Shown here: piece after piece, positions 43,212 through 52,271 of the stretch
Layout: each line of letters opens with the position of its first letter
Position numbering within the stretch: position 1 is the stretch's first letter
Origin: Verrucomicrobiota bacterium
GTDB lineage: Bacteria; Verrucomicrobiota; Verrucomicrobiia; Limisphaerales; UBA1319
Direction: 5' to 3'
Assembly: GCA_022709905.1 (NCBI GenBank)
Contig: JAKLHY010000039.1
Coordinates: 1 to 64,000, forward strand
DNA: 64,000 nt
Made by a program: the position numbers and the translations under genes
The notes under the pieces: generated by a model
The model's input: only the letters and a program-made list of their open reading frames with translations
What the model was told of the DNA's origin: nothing
The model's database searches: none

Positions 43212-44747
43212 TTAGTAAACGCGCGTGCTTTCCTCAGCCGTTGTTGGAGCCGGGATCTTGTCCGATGTGCGGATGAATCGGATACGGGCGTCGCCGGCTT
43301 TTGTCCCCTTGGCTTTTACGTGGTATTCAAAGGCCTGCTTCGGCGCGAGTCTGGGATAGGGCGGGAATGTAACCTGTTTGCCGCTGATCACGCCGCCGTG
43401 ATCCGCGCTGACGGGAGTGAGTTCTTCGGGAAACTCGACCACCATTTTGACATTGGTATCGTCGGCGGTGCCTTGATTGGTCACTCGGACGGTGTAGGTG
43501 GTGATTTCATCCACCTGGATGGGATCCGGGTCGTCGGCCTTTTCCAGCAACAGGGCGCTGACCCCCTTCCATAAGGTGCAAAACTCGGTGGCATCCTTCA
43601 AGCCGCCTTCGGCGGTTACGGCTGCGGCATTGCAGTGAGAGCCGGCGGTCTTCGAGGTCAACACGACCTCAAACACGCTATTCTGGCCTGCGGCGAGTCT
43701 GGGCAGACGCCAGACCGCCTGATTGCCGTTGATCGTGGCGCCGCTGGCCGAGACGATGGCCGTGGGGGCCGGCGCGGTATCGGTGACCACGACATTGGTC
43801 AGCGTGGTGTCGCCGGTGTTGCTGACTTGGATCTTATAGGTGGCATTGCGGCCCAGGAAACGTTCCTCATCGCCTTGTTTCACAATCTTCAGGCCGGGCT
43901 GAAGCACGGTCGTGCAGGCATCGTTGGTGACACTGGCGGCGTTGCTCGATGTGGCCACGGCCACATTGCAGAACTCGCCCCGTTTCGTGGCCTTCAATGG
44001 CACCGTAAGGGTCTTCGACTGGCCCGGCGCCAAGTCTCCCACCTCGAAGACGATCCGCTTCCGGCCATCAGCGCTCTCCAGGCCATCGGGGACATGATCG
44101 GTTACCGCCACACCGCGAGTGAGGGCCGAGCCGTTGTTGGCGACGAGGATGGCATAATCGACGGTGCTGCCCAATACCGCCGTCTGCGGGCCTGTTTTAT
44201 CAATCGTCAGCGACGGTTTTCCGACCGTAGTGCTGGCGCACACCCGGGGATCAGCGGTCACTGTGGCGCAGGAACCCAGCACGCCTTCCTTCTCGGCCTT
44301 AAGCCAGACACGAAGGGTGGCGCTCTGGCCCGGATCCATCGCGCTGATCCGCCAGACGAGGTTGTCGCCCTCGATTTGCGCCGCGGGATCGCTCTTCACA
44401 TAACTCGCGCCGGATGGAATTCGATCGGCCACGGCCACGTTGCCGATGCAATCCCGAGCGGTCAGCGTGAGTTGATACTCGAAGGTCTGGCCGAGAAAGG
44501 CCTCTTTGGGCATTTGCTTGGCCAATTGAACCGGGCCGTCGGTCGGATCCGCGCAAGTTCGGATCGCGGGCGTGGATGGCGCCGGAGCCGCCGGCTGGGC
44601 TTGGGCCACGGGCGGTTCGGTGATACCCGTGCCTCCCACCGGGCCATTCCACGATGCCTGCCTTGAGCTCCTGTAATTCTGACATCCGGTCGCCCATACC
44701 ACAGCGGTGATCGCCAGAACCATCGGTAATTTCGTTAAGATTTTCAT
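43212..44747 (-). CDS. OmcB-like DUF11 repeat lipoprotein
   Basis: A 511-residue exported protein. The start ATG at 44747 opens a signal peptide ending in ATGC (probable lipobox, Cys21). An Ala/Pro-rich linker follows, then four to five tandem DUF11 domains. Each has the pattern GxxxxYxxxVxNxG...VxVTDxxP and a closing LAPGQSxxxxVxLxA. Cysteines recur once or twice per domain (for example AVATSSNAASVTNDACTTV), as in chlamydial OmcB. The C-terminal domain is closest to the smaller paralogue downstream (71 bases). Predicted as a surface or periplasmic structural protein, perhaps disulfide-linked. Homology to OmcB is at domain level, not proof of the same role. Confidence 0.82.
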   Translation of the reverse strand: MKILTKLPMVLAITAVVWATGCQNYRSSRQASWNGPVGGTGITEPPVAQAQPAAPAPSTPAIRTCADPTDGPVQLAKQMPKEAFLGQTFEYQLTLTARDCIGNVAVADRIPSGASYVKSDPAAQIEGDNLVWRISAMDPGQSATLRVWLKAEKEGVLGSCATVTADPRVCASTTVGKPSLTIDKTGPQTAVLGSTVDYAILVANNGSALTRGVAVTDHVPDGLESADGRKRIVFEVGDLAPGQSKTLTVPLKATKRGEFCNVAVATSSNAASVTNDACTTVLQPGLKIVKQGDEERFLGRNATYKIQVSNTGDTTLTNVVVTDTAPAPTAIVSASGATINGNQAVWRLPRLAAGQNSVFEVVLTSKTAGSHCNAAAVTAEGGLKDATEFCTLWKGVSALLLEKADDPDPIQVDEITTYTVRVTNQGTADDTNVKMVVEFPEELTPVSADHGGVISGKQVTFPPYPRLAPKQAFEYHVKAKGTKAGDARIRFIRTSDKIPAPTTAEESTRVY

Positions 44748-45156
44748 AGACGTTTCCAAGATTGGATTGATGGTGCATCTCACCAGCTCGCGGTTTCTGC
44801 GGCCGAGCCACAATCCTTGTGTGATGTTGAGTCTTTCGGCGAACAGGATCGGTGGCAGGCGCACGATACGCGCATGCCGCACTCGATCCGCCGGCTCGAG
44901 AGATCGGATTCCATGATGTTCCTTCGGTCGGATCTCGCAGGTCCAGGCAACATCTCCCCAGCAGACAGGAAGGTTCTTCGACTGGTAAGTTTCCATGATG
45001 GAAATTGTGGTCTTCCTTCAGGGAAATGCTATCCGTAGGCGGACGGATTTGGATGCGGGCGTGTACGGAGAAATCCTGGCGCCGGGGAATGGCCTTTATC
45101 GTCCTTCGGATCGCTTTGATCCTTTGATTTTATCCAAACGGGATTCGCGCCGGACC
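44748..45156. other. Intergenic region, probable promoter of the DUF11 gene
   Basis: 409 bases between the 3' end of the HerA-like gene and the DUF11 gene start. No supported gene, strong hairpin or repeat is visible. Frames extending the DUF11 gene upstream have no start context. Confidence 0.4.
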
Positions 45157-47679
45157 TCAATAAGCCGGGATCAGTTCACCCGAAGGTCCGCGGGTATGTG
45201 GCGCCCAGGCCAGCGCGACGAGTTTCACGCTGATATTGGTTTTGCTGGGCCGAAGTTCGAGGGTTTCGAGGCTCTCGCTGGCGGGATCGTGGCCGGCATC
45301 GATGGCGGCCGCCTCGGCCTGAAACTGGGCATCCAGATCGGTCAGTTGTTGTTTGATGGCCTCGACGGTTTCACTTGCACGGGCAACATCCTGCGACTGT
45401 TCAACGGAGCGCCCCACACCTTTCACGGCGGTGGCGGCCTTGCCAATATTGGTGGCACTCAGGACTTTTCGGCCCATAAAGGCGCCAAGCAGCGTGCTGC
45501 CAAAGGACAACATCGTGGAGAGCTTTGCGGATCGGGCCTGGCCGGCTTCGCGTTCAACGGCCTGTTCGGCCCGGCGAAGACGTTCGTTGAGGGTGGCGAT
45601 TTTCGGCGCATACTTGGCGCGAATCCTGGCCACCGCCGCATCGCGCTGTTCTCTCGAGGCCTGGCTCAGGCGCACGCGAAAGTCTCCTTCCTCCTCGTCA
45701 ATGCGCGAGACCTGATTGTAAGTGGTCGATTTTAACAGGGTGACTTTGCGGGATCCATAAATCGCGTTAACGAAGTCCCGCTGCCAGACCGCGTAGTTCT
45801 TGGCCTGGCTGGCGGCTGGGGGCAAGGGCGCAAACTGCGCGGCGCTCGGCGGCTTGCGCTCGAGATCGTTAGGATCCACCGAGACATCCCGGGCCTCCGT
45901 CCAGTCTACCGGCACCGCGTCATCAGTGATCGGGGTGAGCAAAACCACCGTCTGAGTCAGATCCACCCTGGCCTTGGCCTCGGCGAATCGGACCGATGCC
46001 GCGCCGAGCAACATCGGCTGGTAAACCAGCGTGTCCGTGGTCCGCGCGGGAACGAAATACTGTGGAATCGTGGGGGGCAACGTGGGGCGTGTGGACTCGA
46101 GAGCGCCGTTCACCGGTGGTGTCTCGATAGGAACCTCAGGAACGGGGGTGAGGGCGGGCCTTGCGTCCATCCGCGGCCCTGAACCAATGCGGGCGCCGGC
46201 CGGAGCGGACGAGGGGCGCGCGGAAGGCGCCGCGCCCGGCGCGTATCCAGCGGACTCGGCCGCGGTTCGGCGCGCGTCCATGAGGGCCTTGATCTGGTTG
46301 CGCGTCATCGGGCCGCGCAGGTAGGACATCGCGCATCGCGACTCGAAGATGGCGGCGCCTTCCTCGTGGACATTGTGGAGGAGGAACACACGGTTGCTCA
46401 AGGCGGCGAGCGTTTGCTCCATGGCGGCGCGATCGAACGCGCCACCCTGGGCGGCGGTGGCCCCTTCCAGTCCTTCGAGCACGCGTTGTTTGTCGCGGTC
46501 TGTCTGGAGCCGGCCCAGGAACCAGGTGCCGATATTGGCCAGGCCTTTATAGTCGAGGTCGACGGGATTTTGCGTGGCCAGCACCACTCCGAGGCCAAAG
46601 GAACGCCCCTGTTTGAGCAACGTCAGCAGAGGGAGTTTCGAAGGCGGGTTGGCCACCGGCGGGAAATAGCCAAAGATCTCATCCATATACACCAGGGCGC
46701 GGAGACTGGTCGTGCCGCTCTGGGCGCGCATCCAGCCCAGCACCTGGTTGAGCAGGAGGGTGACAAAGAACATCCGCTCCGCATCATTCAGATGGGCGAT
46801 GGAGAAAATGGCCACCCGCGGTTTGCCCGAGGGCGTGTAGTAAAGGCGTTGGACATCCAGGGGTTCGCCTTCGAGCCACGCGCTGAAGCCGGGAGACGCG
46901 AGCAGTCCGTTGATCGTGGTCGCCAGGGCGAACCGGTCTTTGGCCGGATAAAACGATTCGACATCCATCACACCAATGCGCTGGAGGCTCGGAGTCTGGA
47001 TCTCTTGAATGAGGGCACCGAGGTCGAGATCGCGTTGTTCCTGCCAGGCGCGTTGGATGATGTTTGCCAGGAAGACGGCCTCGCGGCCGCGGGTGGCATC
47101 GGTTTCCAGGCCCGCCAGGCCCAGCAATCCGCTGACAGTCGTGTGGATCCGTTCGCGCAGCAGCTCGTTGTCCTCGAGAATCGCCGGGGGCGGCGCCGCG
47201 AAGGAACGGAGGATCGATACGGGCAGACCCGCATTGCTGCCCGGGGTATAGATGACAAACTCCGCGGCTTCGCGGAGCCGGCGGATGCGATCGCCGTCCT
47301 GATCCCAGGCGGCCAGCCCCTGGCTCCACTGCGCGGCCTGCTGCGCGGCAAAATCGGCCGGGGACAGGCCCTTCTTGCGGGCTTCATCCGGATTGATCCA
47401 GGGCTCAAAATCGGCGGGTCGAAGATCGGGAAAGGTGAGGAGGAGATTGGCCAGATCGCCTTTCGGATCGATGAGGATCGCGGGGATGCCATCGATGGCG
47501 GCCTCTTCGATGAGGTCGAAACAGAGGCCGGTCTTACCGCTGCCGGTCATGCCCGCGCAAAGGGCGTGCGTCAGGAGATCGTTCGAGCTGTAAAGAACCG
47601 GATCGGACAGCGTGCGGCCGGACTCGAGGTCGCGGTAACGTCCAAGATAAAAGACACCGAGTTTTTCGTAAGCATGCAT
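45157..47679 (-). CDS. HerA/DUF853-like P-loop ATPase with a long C-terminal extension
   Basis: An 840-residue ATPase of the HerA-FtsK group, most like stand-alone proteins annotated as HerA-like helicases or type-IV-secretion-like ATPases. Walker A GMTGSGKTG is at residues 43-50. DPKGDLANLLLTFPDL follows, and ALVYMDEIFGYFPP (Walker B) lies near residue 334. LLTLLKQGRSFGLGVVLATQNPVDL is the sensor strand. From about 475 it becomes Pro/Ala-rich. Then comes a conserved helical region with a coiled coil (ATLNERLRRAEQAVEREAGQ) near 690-740 and a beta-rich tail. No NurA nuclease or other partner is adjacent. DNA translocation is inferred from the fold only. Confidence 0.85.
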   Translation of the reverse strand: MHAYEKLGVFYLGRYRDLESGRTLSDPVLYSSNDLLTHALCAGMTGSGKTGLCFDLIEEAAIDGIPAILIDPKGDLANLLLTFPDLRPADFEPWINPDEARKKGLSPADFAAQQAAQWSQGLAAWDQDGDRIRRLREAAEFVIYTPGSNAGLPVSILRSFAAPPPAILEDNELLRERIHTTVSGLLGLAGLETDATRGREAVFLANIIQRAWQEQRDLDLGALIQEIQTPSLQRIGVMDVESFYPAKDRFALATTINGLLASPGFSAWLEGEPLDVQRLYYTPSGKPRVAIFSIAHLNDAERMFFVTLLLNQVLGWMRAQSGTTSLRALVYMDEIFGYFPPVANPPSKLPLLTLLKQGRSFGLGVVLATQNPVDLDYKGLANIGTWFLGRLQTDRDKQRVLEGLEGATAAQGGAFDRAAMEQTLAALSNRVFLLHNVHEEGAAIFESRCAMSYLRGPMTRNQIKALMDARRTAAESAGYAPGAAPSARPSSAPAGARIGSGPRMDARPALTPVPEVPIETPPVNGALESTRPTLPPTIPQYFVPARTTDTLVYQPMLLGAASVRFAEAKARVDLTQTVVLLTPITDDAVPVDWTEARDVSVDPNDLERKPPSAAQFAPLPPAASQAKNYAVWQRDFVNAIYGSRKVTLLKSTTYNQVSRIDEEEGDFRVRLSQASREQRDAAVARIRAKYAPKIATLNERLRRAEQAVEREAGQARSAKLSTMLSFGSTLLGAFMGRKVLSATNIGKAATAVKGVGRSVEQSQDVARASETVEAIKQQLTDLDAQFQAEAAAIDAGHDPASESLETLELRPSKTNISVKLVALAWAPHTRGPSGELIPAY

Positions 47680-47952
47680 GGCAGAGGAGGACCGCAACAC
47701 CGTGTTGGTCCATTTTTAACCATGTCACACCGCCGCGCGGCGGGAGACAAGCGCAATCTTCACCGGCCTCGCTTCTCGCCGCGATGCCGCCGGGCCCGCT
47801 GAGGGAACGCCGCAGGAGGAACGGCGCGCTCCTCAACGGGCGCCGGCGCAATCCCACCGGCGTTGCGCTGGATTCCCGCCATCGCGGAGCGAATCCGGGC
47901 CTGTTCCAGATCGGACAGCGAGAATCGAACGCCAGTGCCTGCCCACCACGAA
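47680..47952. other. Spacer between the HerA-like and small basic genes
   Basis: 273 bases. A minus-strand frame (VRFSLSDLEQARIRSAMAG...) is open through part of it but has no start of its own and no family I recognise. A TTCGAT-type sequence around 47923 looked like a tRNA arm but does not fold as one. Confidence 0.35.
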
Positions 47953-48120
47953 TCAGCCTTTGGAGCCTTTGATCTCAGCCTTGCTTTTGCGTCGGATGTC
48001 GGCGCGGTGGGCGCGCTCGAAGGTTTGGATATCCTTGAACCGGCCTTGGGCGTCACGGACGGCATAGAGTTTCTTGCCGGCGCTGCTCCGATGGGTGGTT
48101 CGACGTGTTGTGGTTGCCAT
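47953..48120 (-). CDS. Small basic protein of unknown function (55 residues)
   Basis: MATTTRRTTHRSSAGKKLYA begins a very basic small protein whose second half reads VRDAQGRFKDIQTFERAHRADIRR and then KSKAEIKGSKG. The start ATG at 48120 is preceded by an AAAGG ribosome site. Similar short Lys/Arg/Ser/Thr-rich proteins with the VRDxxGxFKDIQ block occur widely as hypothetical proteins, so it is probably real. The nucleic-acid-like charge is suggestive only. It is transcribed in the same direction as the membrane-channel gene upstream. Confidence 0.7.
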   Translation of the reverse strand: MATTTRRTTHRSSAGKKLYAVRDAQGRFKDIQTFERAHRADIRRKSKAEIKGSKG

Positions 48121-48186
48121 GGGATTTACCTTTCTTTGGAAACAGGATTTGATCAAAGTCTAGAATCAACTGCCTGGATGATCGAC

Positions 48187-49686
48187 TCAGGGTTTTTTCG
48201 TCTGATCCTTTTCCCGCCATTCCAGCAGGAGGCGAGCCGCGGTTTCGCGTCCGCCCAGCCCGAAGGCCAACGCCGAGGCCAGAGCCACAGCCCCCAGCGT
48301 CAATCCAAACGCGAGATTCACCACCTCATTAGCGAGGCCGGTCTGCCGCAGGGCCATGGCTCCAACCAACGCAAGGACGGCAGCCCGCGCGACGAACGCC
48401 AGACGCCGCGCATGGGGTGAATCGCTCGATTCGATCGCTTTGGCGATGAACTGGGCCAGCATAAGACCCAGGCTGAAGACAAAGAGCCCCATGAGGATGT
48501 GTCCGGCGAACTGGATGAAATCCTGGATCATAATGCTCACCGACTCCAGGCCCAGGACCCGAGCCGCTTCGATCGAGGCGAACATCAGGATGGCGATCTT
48601 GATTAGGAGTCCGGCAATCTCAGCCGGCAAATGGCGTCCCGACGCGGGCTGCCGGGAGAGACCCAAGGTCACCAGGATGTTGTTGAAGCCGAGGCCTGCC
48701 AGCAGGTTGGTCGCCAAACCGGCCACTACGCTGCCCACCACCCACGCGATGAGGAGGATCAGCGACGCGCCAAACAGCGACGGCAAAAGCAGCAGGATTT
48801 TGCCCAGCATATCGCTTGCCGGCCGCGTTACGGCATCGAGTTGAAGGGCGTTGAGTCCCGAGACGAGGATCGGCAGCAGGATCAGGAAATACAGCGCCAA
48901 ACCGACGACTTCCGAAAGCCGCCGTTTGCCCAGCGCCGCCGCCAAATCCCACTTCTCGCTCAATCGATCCAGGCCGGCGCTGGCCAGCAGGCTCGCGGCC
49001 AGGCGCTGGACGATCCTGGCCACAAACCATCCCACAACCAGAATGATCCCGGCCGCAATCAGGTTTGGCAGGAAAGCAAAGACCTTCGTCAGAAGAGCAT
49101 TGACCGGATCCAGCAGTCCCTTCAGCTCGAGGGCATCGAGGATTGCGGGGAGAAAAAGCACGAATACCAGCCAATACACGGCCTCCGATAGGGAGCTACC
49201 CACCGCGGGGCCTTGGCCCGGCTCGCCGGCTGCGCCCCCGAGACGTTCATCCAGTTTTGCGGCTTTGAGCGCGAGATGGATCACGCGTTTTAGCACCGTG
49301 GCCAGCACCCACGCGATCAGCACGAGGACCCCCGCGCCCACCAGCTTGGGCACATAACCCATGAACGCGTCCAGTAATCCCTTGAGCGGATCGGTCACCA
49401 GGGTCAGTTTTAATGTTTGAAAAAACGCGATCAGCACAAACAGCATGACCAGGCAAAACACTGCGTTTGCACCCCACTTCTCCGTGGGCAGATCCGATTT
49501 CGCCCCTGGTCCTCCCATCCACTGGGCGATCTTGTTGTCGAGGGTCAGCTTGCCGAGTATCTTCCGGACAGCGAATGAGGCCAGCAGCGCCACGAACCAG
49601 CCGATGACGAGCACCGCCAGACCGCCCAGAAGGTTGGGACCGAAACCGGCAAATTGCTGTTTTAATTGTTCCAAAATCGCATTCAT
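48187..49686 (-). CDS. MscS-like/conserved-TM-helix membrane protein
   Basis: A 499-residue membrane protein with three repeats of the conserved TM helix (PF05552-type) seen in small mechanosensitive-channel relatives. Each repeat has a Pro-Asn/Lys-Leu start: GPNLLGGLAVLVIGW, VPKLVGAGVLVLIAWVLATVLKR, LPNLIAAGIILVVGWFVARIVQR and LPSLFGASLILLIAWVVGSVV. The last third has more TM helices and no clear MscS beta domain. Such proteins occur in cyanobacteria and Verrucomicrobia. A role in osmotic response is likely but inferred. Confidence 0.85.
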   Translation of the reverse strand: MNAILEQLKQQFAGFGPNLLGGLAVLVIGWFVALLASFAVRKILGKLTLDNKIAQWMGGPGAKSDLPTEKWGANAVFCLVMLFVLIAFFQTLKLTLVTDPLKGLLDAFMGYVPKLVGAGVLVLIAWVLATVLKRVIHLALKAAKLDERLGGAAGEPGQGPAVGSSLSEAVYWLVFVLFLPAILDALELKGLLDPVNALLTKVFAFLPNLIAAGIILVVGWFVARIVQRLAASLLASAGLDRLSEKWDLAAALGKRRLSEVVGLALYFLILLPILVSGLNALQLDAVTRPASDMLGKILLLLPSLFGASLILLIAWVVGSVVAGLATNLLAGLGFNNILVTLGLSRQPASGRHLPAEIAGLLIKIAILMFASIEAARVLGLESVSIMIQDFIQFAGHILMGLFVFSLGLMLAQFIAKAIESSDSPHARRLAFVARAAVLALVGAMALRQTGLANEVVNLAFGLTLGAVALASALAFGLGGRETAARLLLEWREKDQTKKP

Positions 49687-49850
49687 AGTGACCGCCTTTC
49701 CAGGATCAGGGCCAAAATACGCTCATTCAGGGAATATCGAAATCCGTACGTGTCCGGATTTTCGCAGGGAAAAGGCTGGTATTTTTTTCGGGCCTTGCCA
49801 TCCGATCGAAAGCCGGTGAGAACGGGTGACCCGGCCTACAACGATGGATG

Positions 49851-49868
49851 CCGCGTGCCCTGACGCGG
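49851..49868. terminator. Possible hairpin after the response-regulator gene
   Basis: CCGCGT (49851-49856) and ACGCGG (49863-49868) form a 6-bp stem about 25 bases past the end of the regulator gene at 49894. No T-run follows. A weaker GCCGG/CCGGC pair lies just beyond. It could mark the end of the five-gene operon. Confidence 0.3.
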
Positions 49869-49893
49869 CGGGTCGGTTTGAGGGGCAGCTTCG

Positions 49894-50538
49894 TCAGGCG
49901 GTGATGATGCCTTTGCGGATGGCGAAGCGGACGAGGTCGGTCTGGGAACGGAGGCCAAGCTTGCGCATCAGGTTGGCTCGGTGGGTCTCGGCGGTTCGGG
50001 GGCTGATGAACAGTTGCTTGGCAATCTGCGGATTGCTCGAGCCTTCGGCCGCCAACTGCAGCACGAGGCGCTCGCGATGGGTCAGGGTTTCGTAAACGTC
50101 CAGCTTCGATTCTCCGGGATGGTCCACATAGCCGGTGAGGGCGCGTTCGGCCAGCACCGGGCTGAGATAGCGGCGGCCGGCGCAGACATCTTTGATGGCC
50201 TGCACCAGATCGGCGCCGGTCGCGTCTTTGAGGACATAACCCGAGGCGCCGTTGCGCAGCGCCTCCATCACGTAAGGCTCGTCCGCGTGCATCGAAAGGA
50301 TGATGACCTTGGTCTCAGGGTGATCCCGCCGGACCGCCCGGGTTGCCTCCAAACCATGCAGCCGGGGGATCATCAGATCGAGCACCAGCACTCGAGGCCG
50401 GAGTTTGTCCACCAGTTGCACCGCCTCCAAGCCGTCGCTCGCCTCGCCGACCAGGCGGAAGTCCTTTTCCGCCTCGAGCAGCAGTCTTAATCCTTGCCGA
50501 ACGATGTGATGATCTTCGGCCAGCACAATAGTGATCAT
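49894..50538 (-). CDS. NarL/LuxR-type response regulator
   Basis: A 214-residue regulator with receiver and LuxR helix-turn-helix. Acidic pocket: AEDHH at 7-11; phospho-acceptor Asp54 in LVLDLMIP; Thr/Ser at ILSMHAD; Lys at VLKDATG. The output domain includes LTHRERLVLQLAAEGSSNPQIAKQL and ISPRTAETHRANLMRKLGL. It overlaps the kinase gene by four bases, so the pair is surely one two-component system. It is the last gene of the coiled-coil/OmpA/GTPase run and its only DNA-binding output. Confidence 0.93.
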   Translation of the reverse strand: MITIVLAEDHHIVRQGLRLLLEAEKDFRLVGEASDGLEAVQLVDKLRPRVLVLDLMIPRLHGLEATRAVRRDHPETKVIILSMHADEPYVMEALRNGASGYVLKDATGADLVQAIKDVCAGRRYLSPVLAERALTGYVDHPGESKLDVYETLTHRERLVLQLAAEGSSNPQIAKQLFISPRTAETHRANLMRKLGLRSQTDLVRFAIRKGIITA

Positions 50539-52271
50539 GTCGTTTTCCTCCGGCGGATTGGGATTTTCGGCGCGGCAGCCGCGAGCGGCAGCAGCACGGT
50601 CAGCCGGGTGCCGGTTTTCGGGATTGAGTCGAGGATGAACTGCCCGCCCAACAACACGGCGCGTTCCCGCATGCCGGCCAGACCGCTGGAGGCGCGGGCG
50701 TTTAAGACCTGGTCGACGTCGAAACCCGCGCCGGAATCGTGCACCTGCACTCCCAGGGTGCGATCATGATTGTCCCGCCAAAGCCGAACGGTAGCTTCGC
50801 TGACGTCGGCGTGGCGAACGACGTTCGTCAGGGCCTCCTGCACGATGCGAAAGACGGCAGTTTCCAGTTGCGGAGGCAGGCGCCCTTTCAGAGGGGTGTG
50901 CTGGAAATGCACCCGCAATCCGGCCTGTTTCTGGAAGCGTGAGAACAGCCAATCCAGCGCGGGCATCAATCCCAGATCATCCAGCATCTGAGGCCGCAGG
51001 TCCAGGGAGAGTTGGCGCACGCGTTGCATTAGGTCGTCCACCATTCCCACTGCCTCAGTCAGGATGATGTCCCGGGAACGGGTGCCTGGCTTGCGGACCA
51101 TTTCCAGCGTCAATTTCAGGCCGGTGAGCACTTGGCCGATTTCGTCATGCAGCTCGTGGGCGAGGAACCGCCTTTCGGCCTCCTGGACATCGACCAGCCT
51201 CGAGGAAAGGGCCCTCAATTGCTCGCGCCCGGTCGCGACTTCGGCAAACAGCCGGGCCTCGCGCAAGGTGACCGCCAGTTGGGCGGCCACTTCCTGCGCG
51301 ATTTCCTGGTGCTCGGCGGTGAAACACACTGGAGCGTCCGTGGCCAGATTCAGGATGCCCACGAGCGTCTCGCCGGCGATGAGCGGCACATCGACAATCA
51401 GCGGCCAAATCCGGCGGCGTTCGGCGATCCGGCTTGCTGGAGGGGTGTAAAGGTTCGGCTGGTTCCTGATCTGCTGCAGGCGGCCCGACTGGAGGGCGCG
51501 GCATTGCCGCAATTGCGCATGAGACAGTGGCCAGCCTCCGCCTCCGCTGATGCGCCGGCCCTGGATACTCGCCAGCACGGTCGCATGGTGGCGCTCCGCG
51601 TCCAGTTCCACGAGGGTCGCCTGACGATACGGCAATAGGTGACGAAGCCGCCGCAACGCGACTTGGGCGATCGCCTCAGGAGACTGGGCTGCGAGAATAG
51701 CCTTGTCCAATTCATGGATCCCCTGCAAGCGTTCGGCAAACCGCCGGCGGATGGCAATTTCCCGCTTCAATGCCGCGTTGGTCTGCGACAGTGTGGCGGT
51801 GCGTTCCCGCACGCGTTGTTCGAGCAAGCGCTTCTCGCAGGCCAGCGCCTGCTCGGCCCGCTGCAGTTTCTCGTATGCCAGGGCGAGTTCATGAGCCTTT
51901 TGGACCAGAAGCGTCCGTTCTTCGTATCCGCGCTTCGGCGATTCGATCAGCAAAATCGCCCGGCCGTCGGTTCTGAATGCCGCAGCCTGCAGATGATGTT
52001 CCTCGCCGGCCGGATCGTGTTCGATCCAGAGCCCGGAATGAATGGATGCGGACCCTGGAGTTTTCCACGCGGCGGCGGCATCGACCAGGAAGTTCTCCAG
52101 AAACGGAGAGATTCCCGGTGGCAGGATCGCGCGTGGGGCGGCCGCCTGCGGCCAGAGGGCGCGAAACCAGCCGGGTGCCTGGCATGCCAGCCGAAGGCGG
52201 CCCCGGTTGTCGCGCTGAAAAATGGCCAGGCCGAGCCCTCGCACCACGGCCGCTGTGATTGCCTCATTCAT
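50535..52271 (-). CDS. Soluble histidine kinase (GAF, HisKA_3, HATPase)
   Basis: A 578-residue kinase with no convincing TM segment. The N-terminus (1-115) may be a PAS-like sensor. A coiled coil (about 120-180, ALAYEKLQRAEQALACEKRL) follows, then GAF (about 190-350). The phospho-acceptor His375 lies in AHELHDEIGQVLTGLKLTLE, the NarX/DegS type that pairs with LuxR regulators. The ATPase has VQEALTNVVRHA, DSGAGFD and GLAGMRERAVLLGG. It overlaps the GTPase gene by eight bases and the regulator gene by four. Signals may come from the GTPase/OmpA pair, which is inferred from the tight gene order. Confidence 0.9.
   Translation of the reverse strand: MNEAITAAVVRGLGLAIFQRDNRGRLRLACQAPGWFRALWPQAAAPRAILPPGISPFLENFLVDAAAAWKTPGSASIHSGLWIEHDPAGEEHHLQAAAFRTDGRAILLIESPKRGYEERTLLVQKAHELALAYEKLQRAEQALACEKRLLEQRVRERTATLSQTNAALKREIAIRRRFAERLQGIHELDKAILAAQSPEAIAQVALRRLRHLLPYRQATLVELDAERHHATVLASIQGRRISGGGGWPLSHAQLRQCRALQSGRLQQIRNQPNLYTPPASRIAERRRIWPLIVDVPLIAGETLVGILNLATDAPVCFTAEHQEIAQEVAAQLAVTLREARLFAEVATGREQLRALSSRLVDVQEAERRFLAHELHDEIGQVLTGLKLTLEMVRKPGTRSRDIILTEAVGMVDDLMQRVRQLSLDLRPQMLDDLGLMPALDWLFSRFQKQAGLRVHFQHTPLKGRLPPQLETAVFRIVQEALTNVVRHADVSEATVRLWRDNHDRTLGVQVHDSGAGFDVDQVLNARASSGLAGMRERAVLLGGQFILDSIPKTGTRLTVLLPLAAAAPKIPIRRRKTT

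Noticed and set aside
43635..44666. Plus-strand open frame of 343 codons opposite the DUF11 repeat gene
   Set aside because: Mirrors the repeat pattern of the DUF11 protein and has no start context or motif.
46366..47802. Plus-strand open frame of 478 codons opposite the HerA-like gene
   Set aside because: Shadow of the HerA-like ATPase; no domain pattern, composition biased to Arg/Gly/Gln.
47915..47950. Possible tRNA (T-arm-like GTTCGATTC on the minus strand)
   Set aside because: The rest does not form acceptor, D and anticodon stems, and the bases lie in a low-support coding-like frame.
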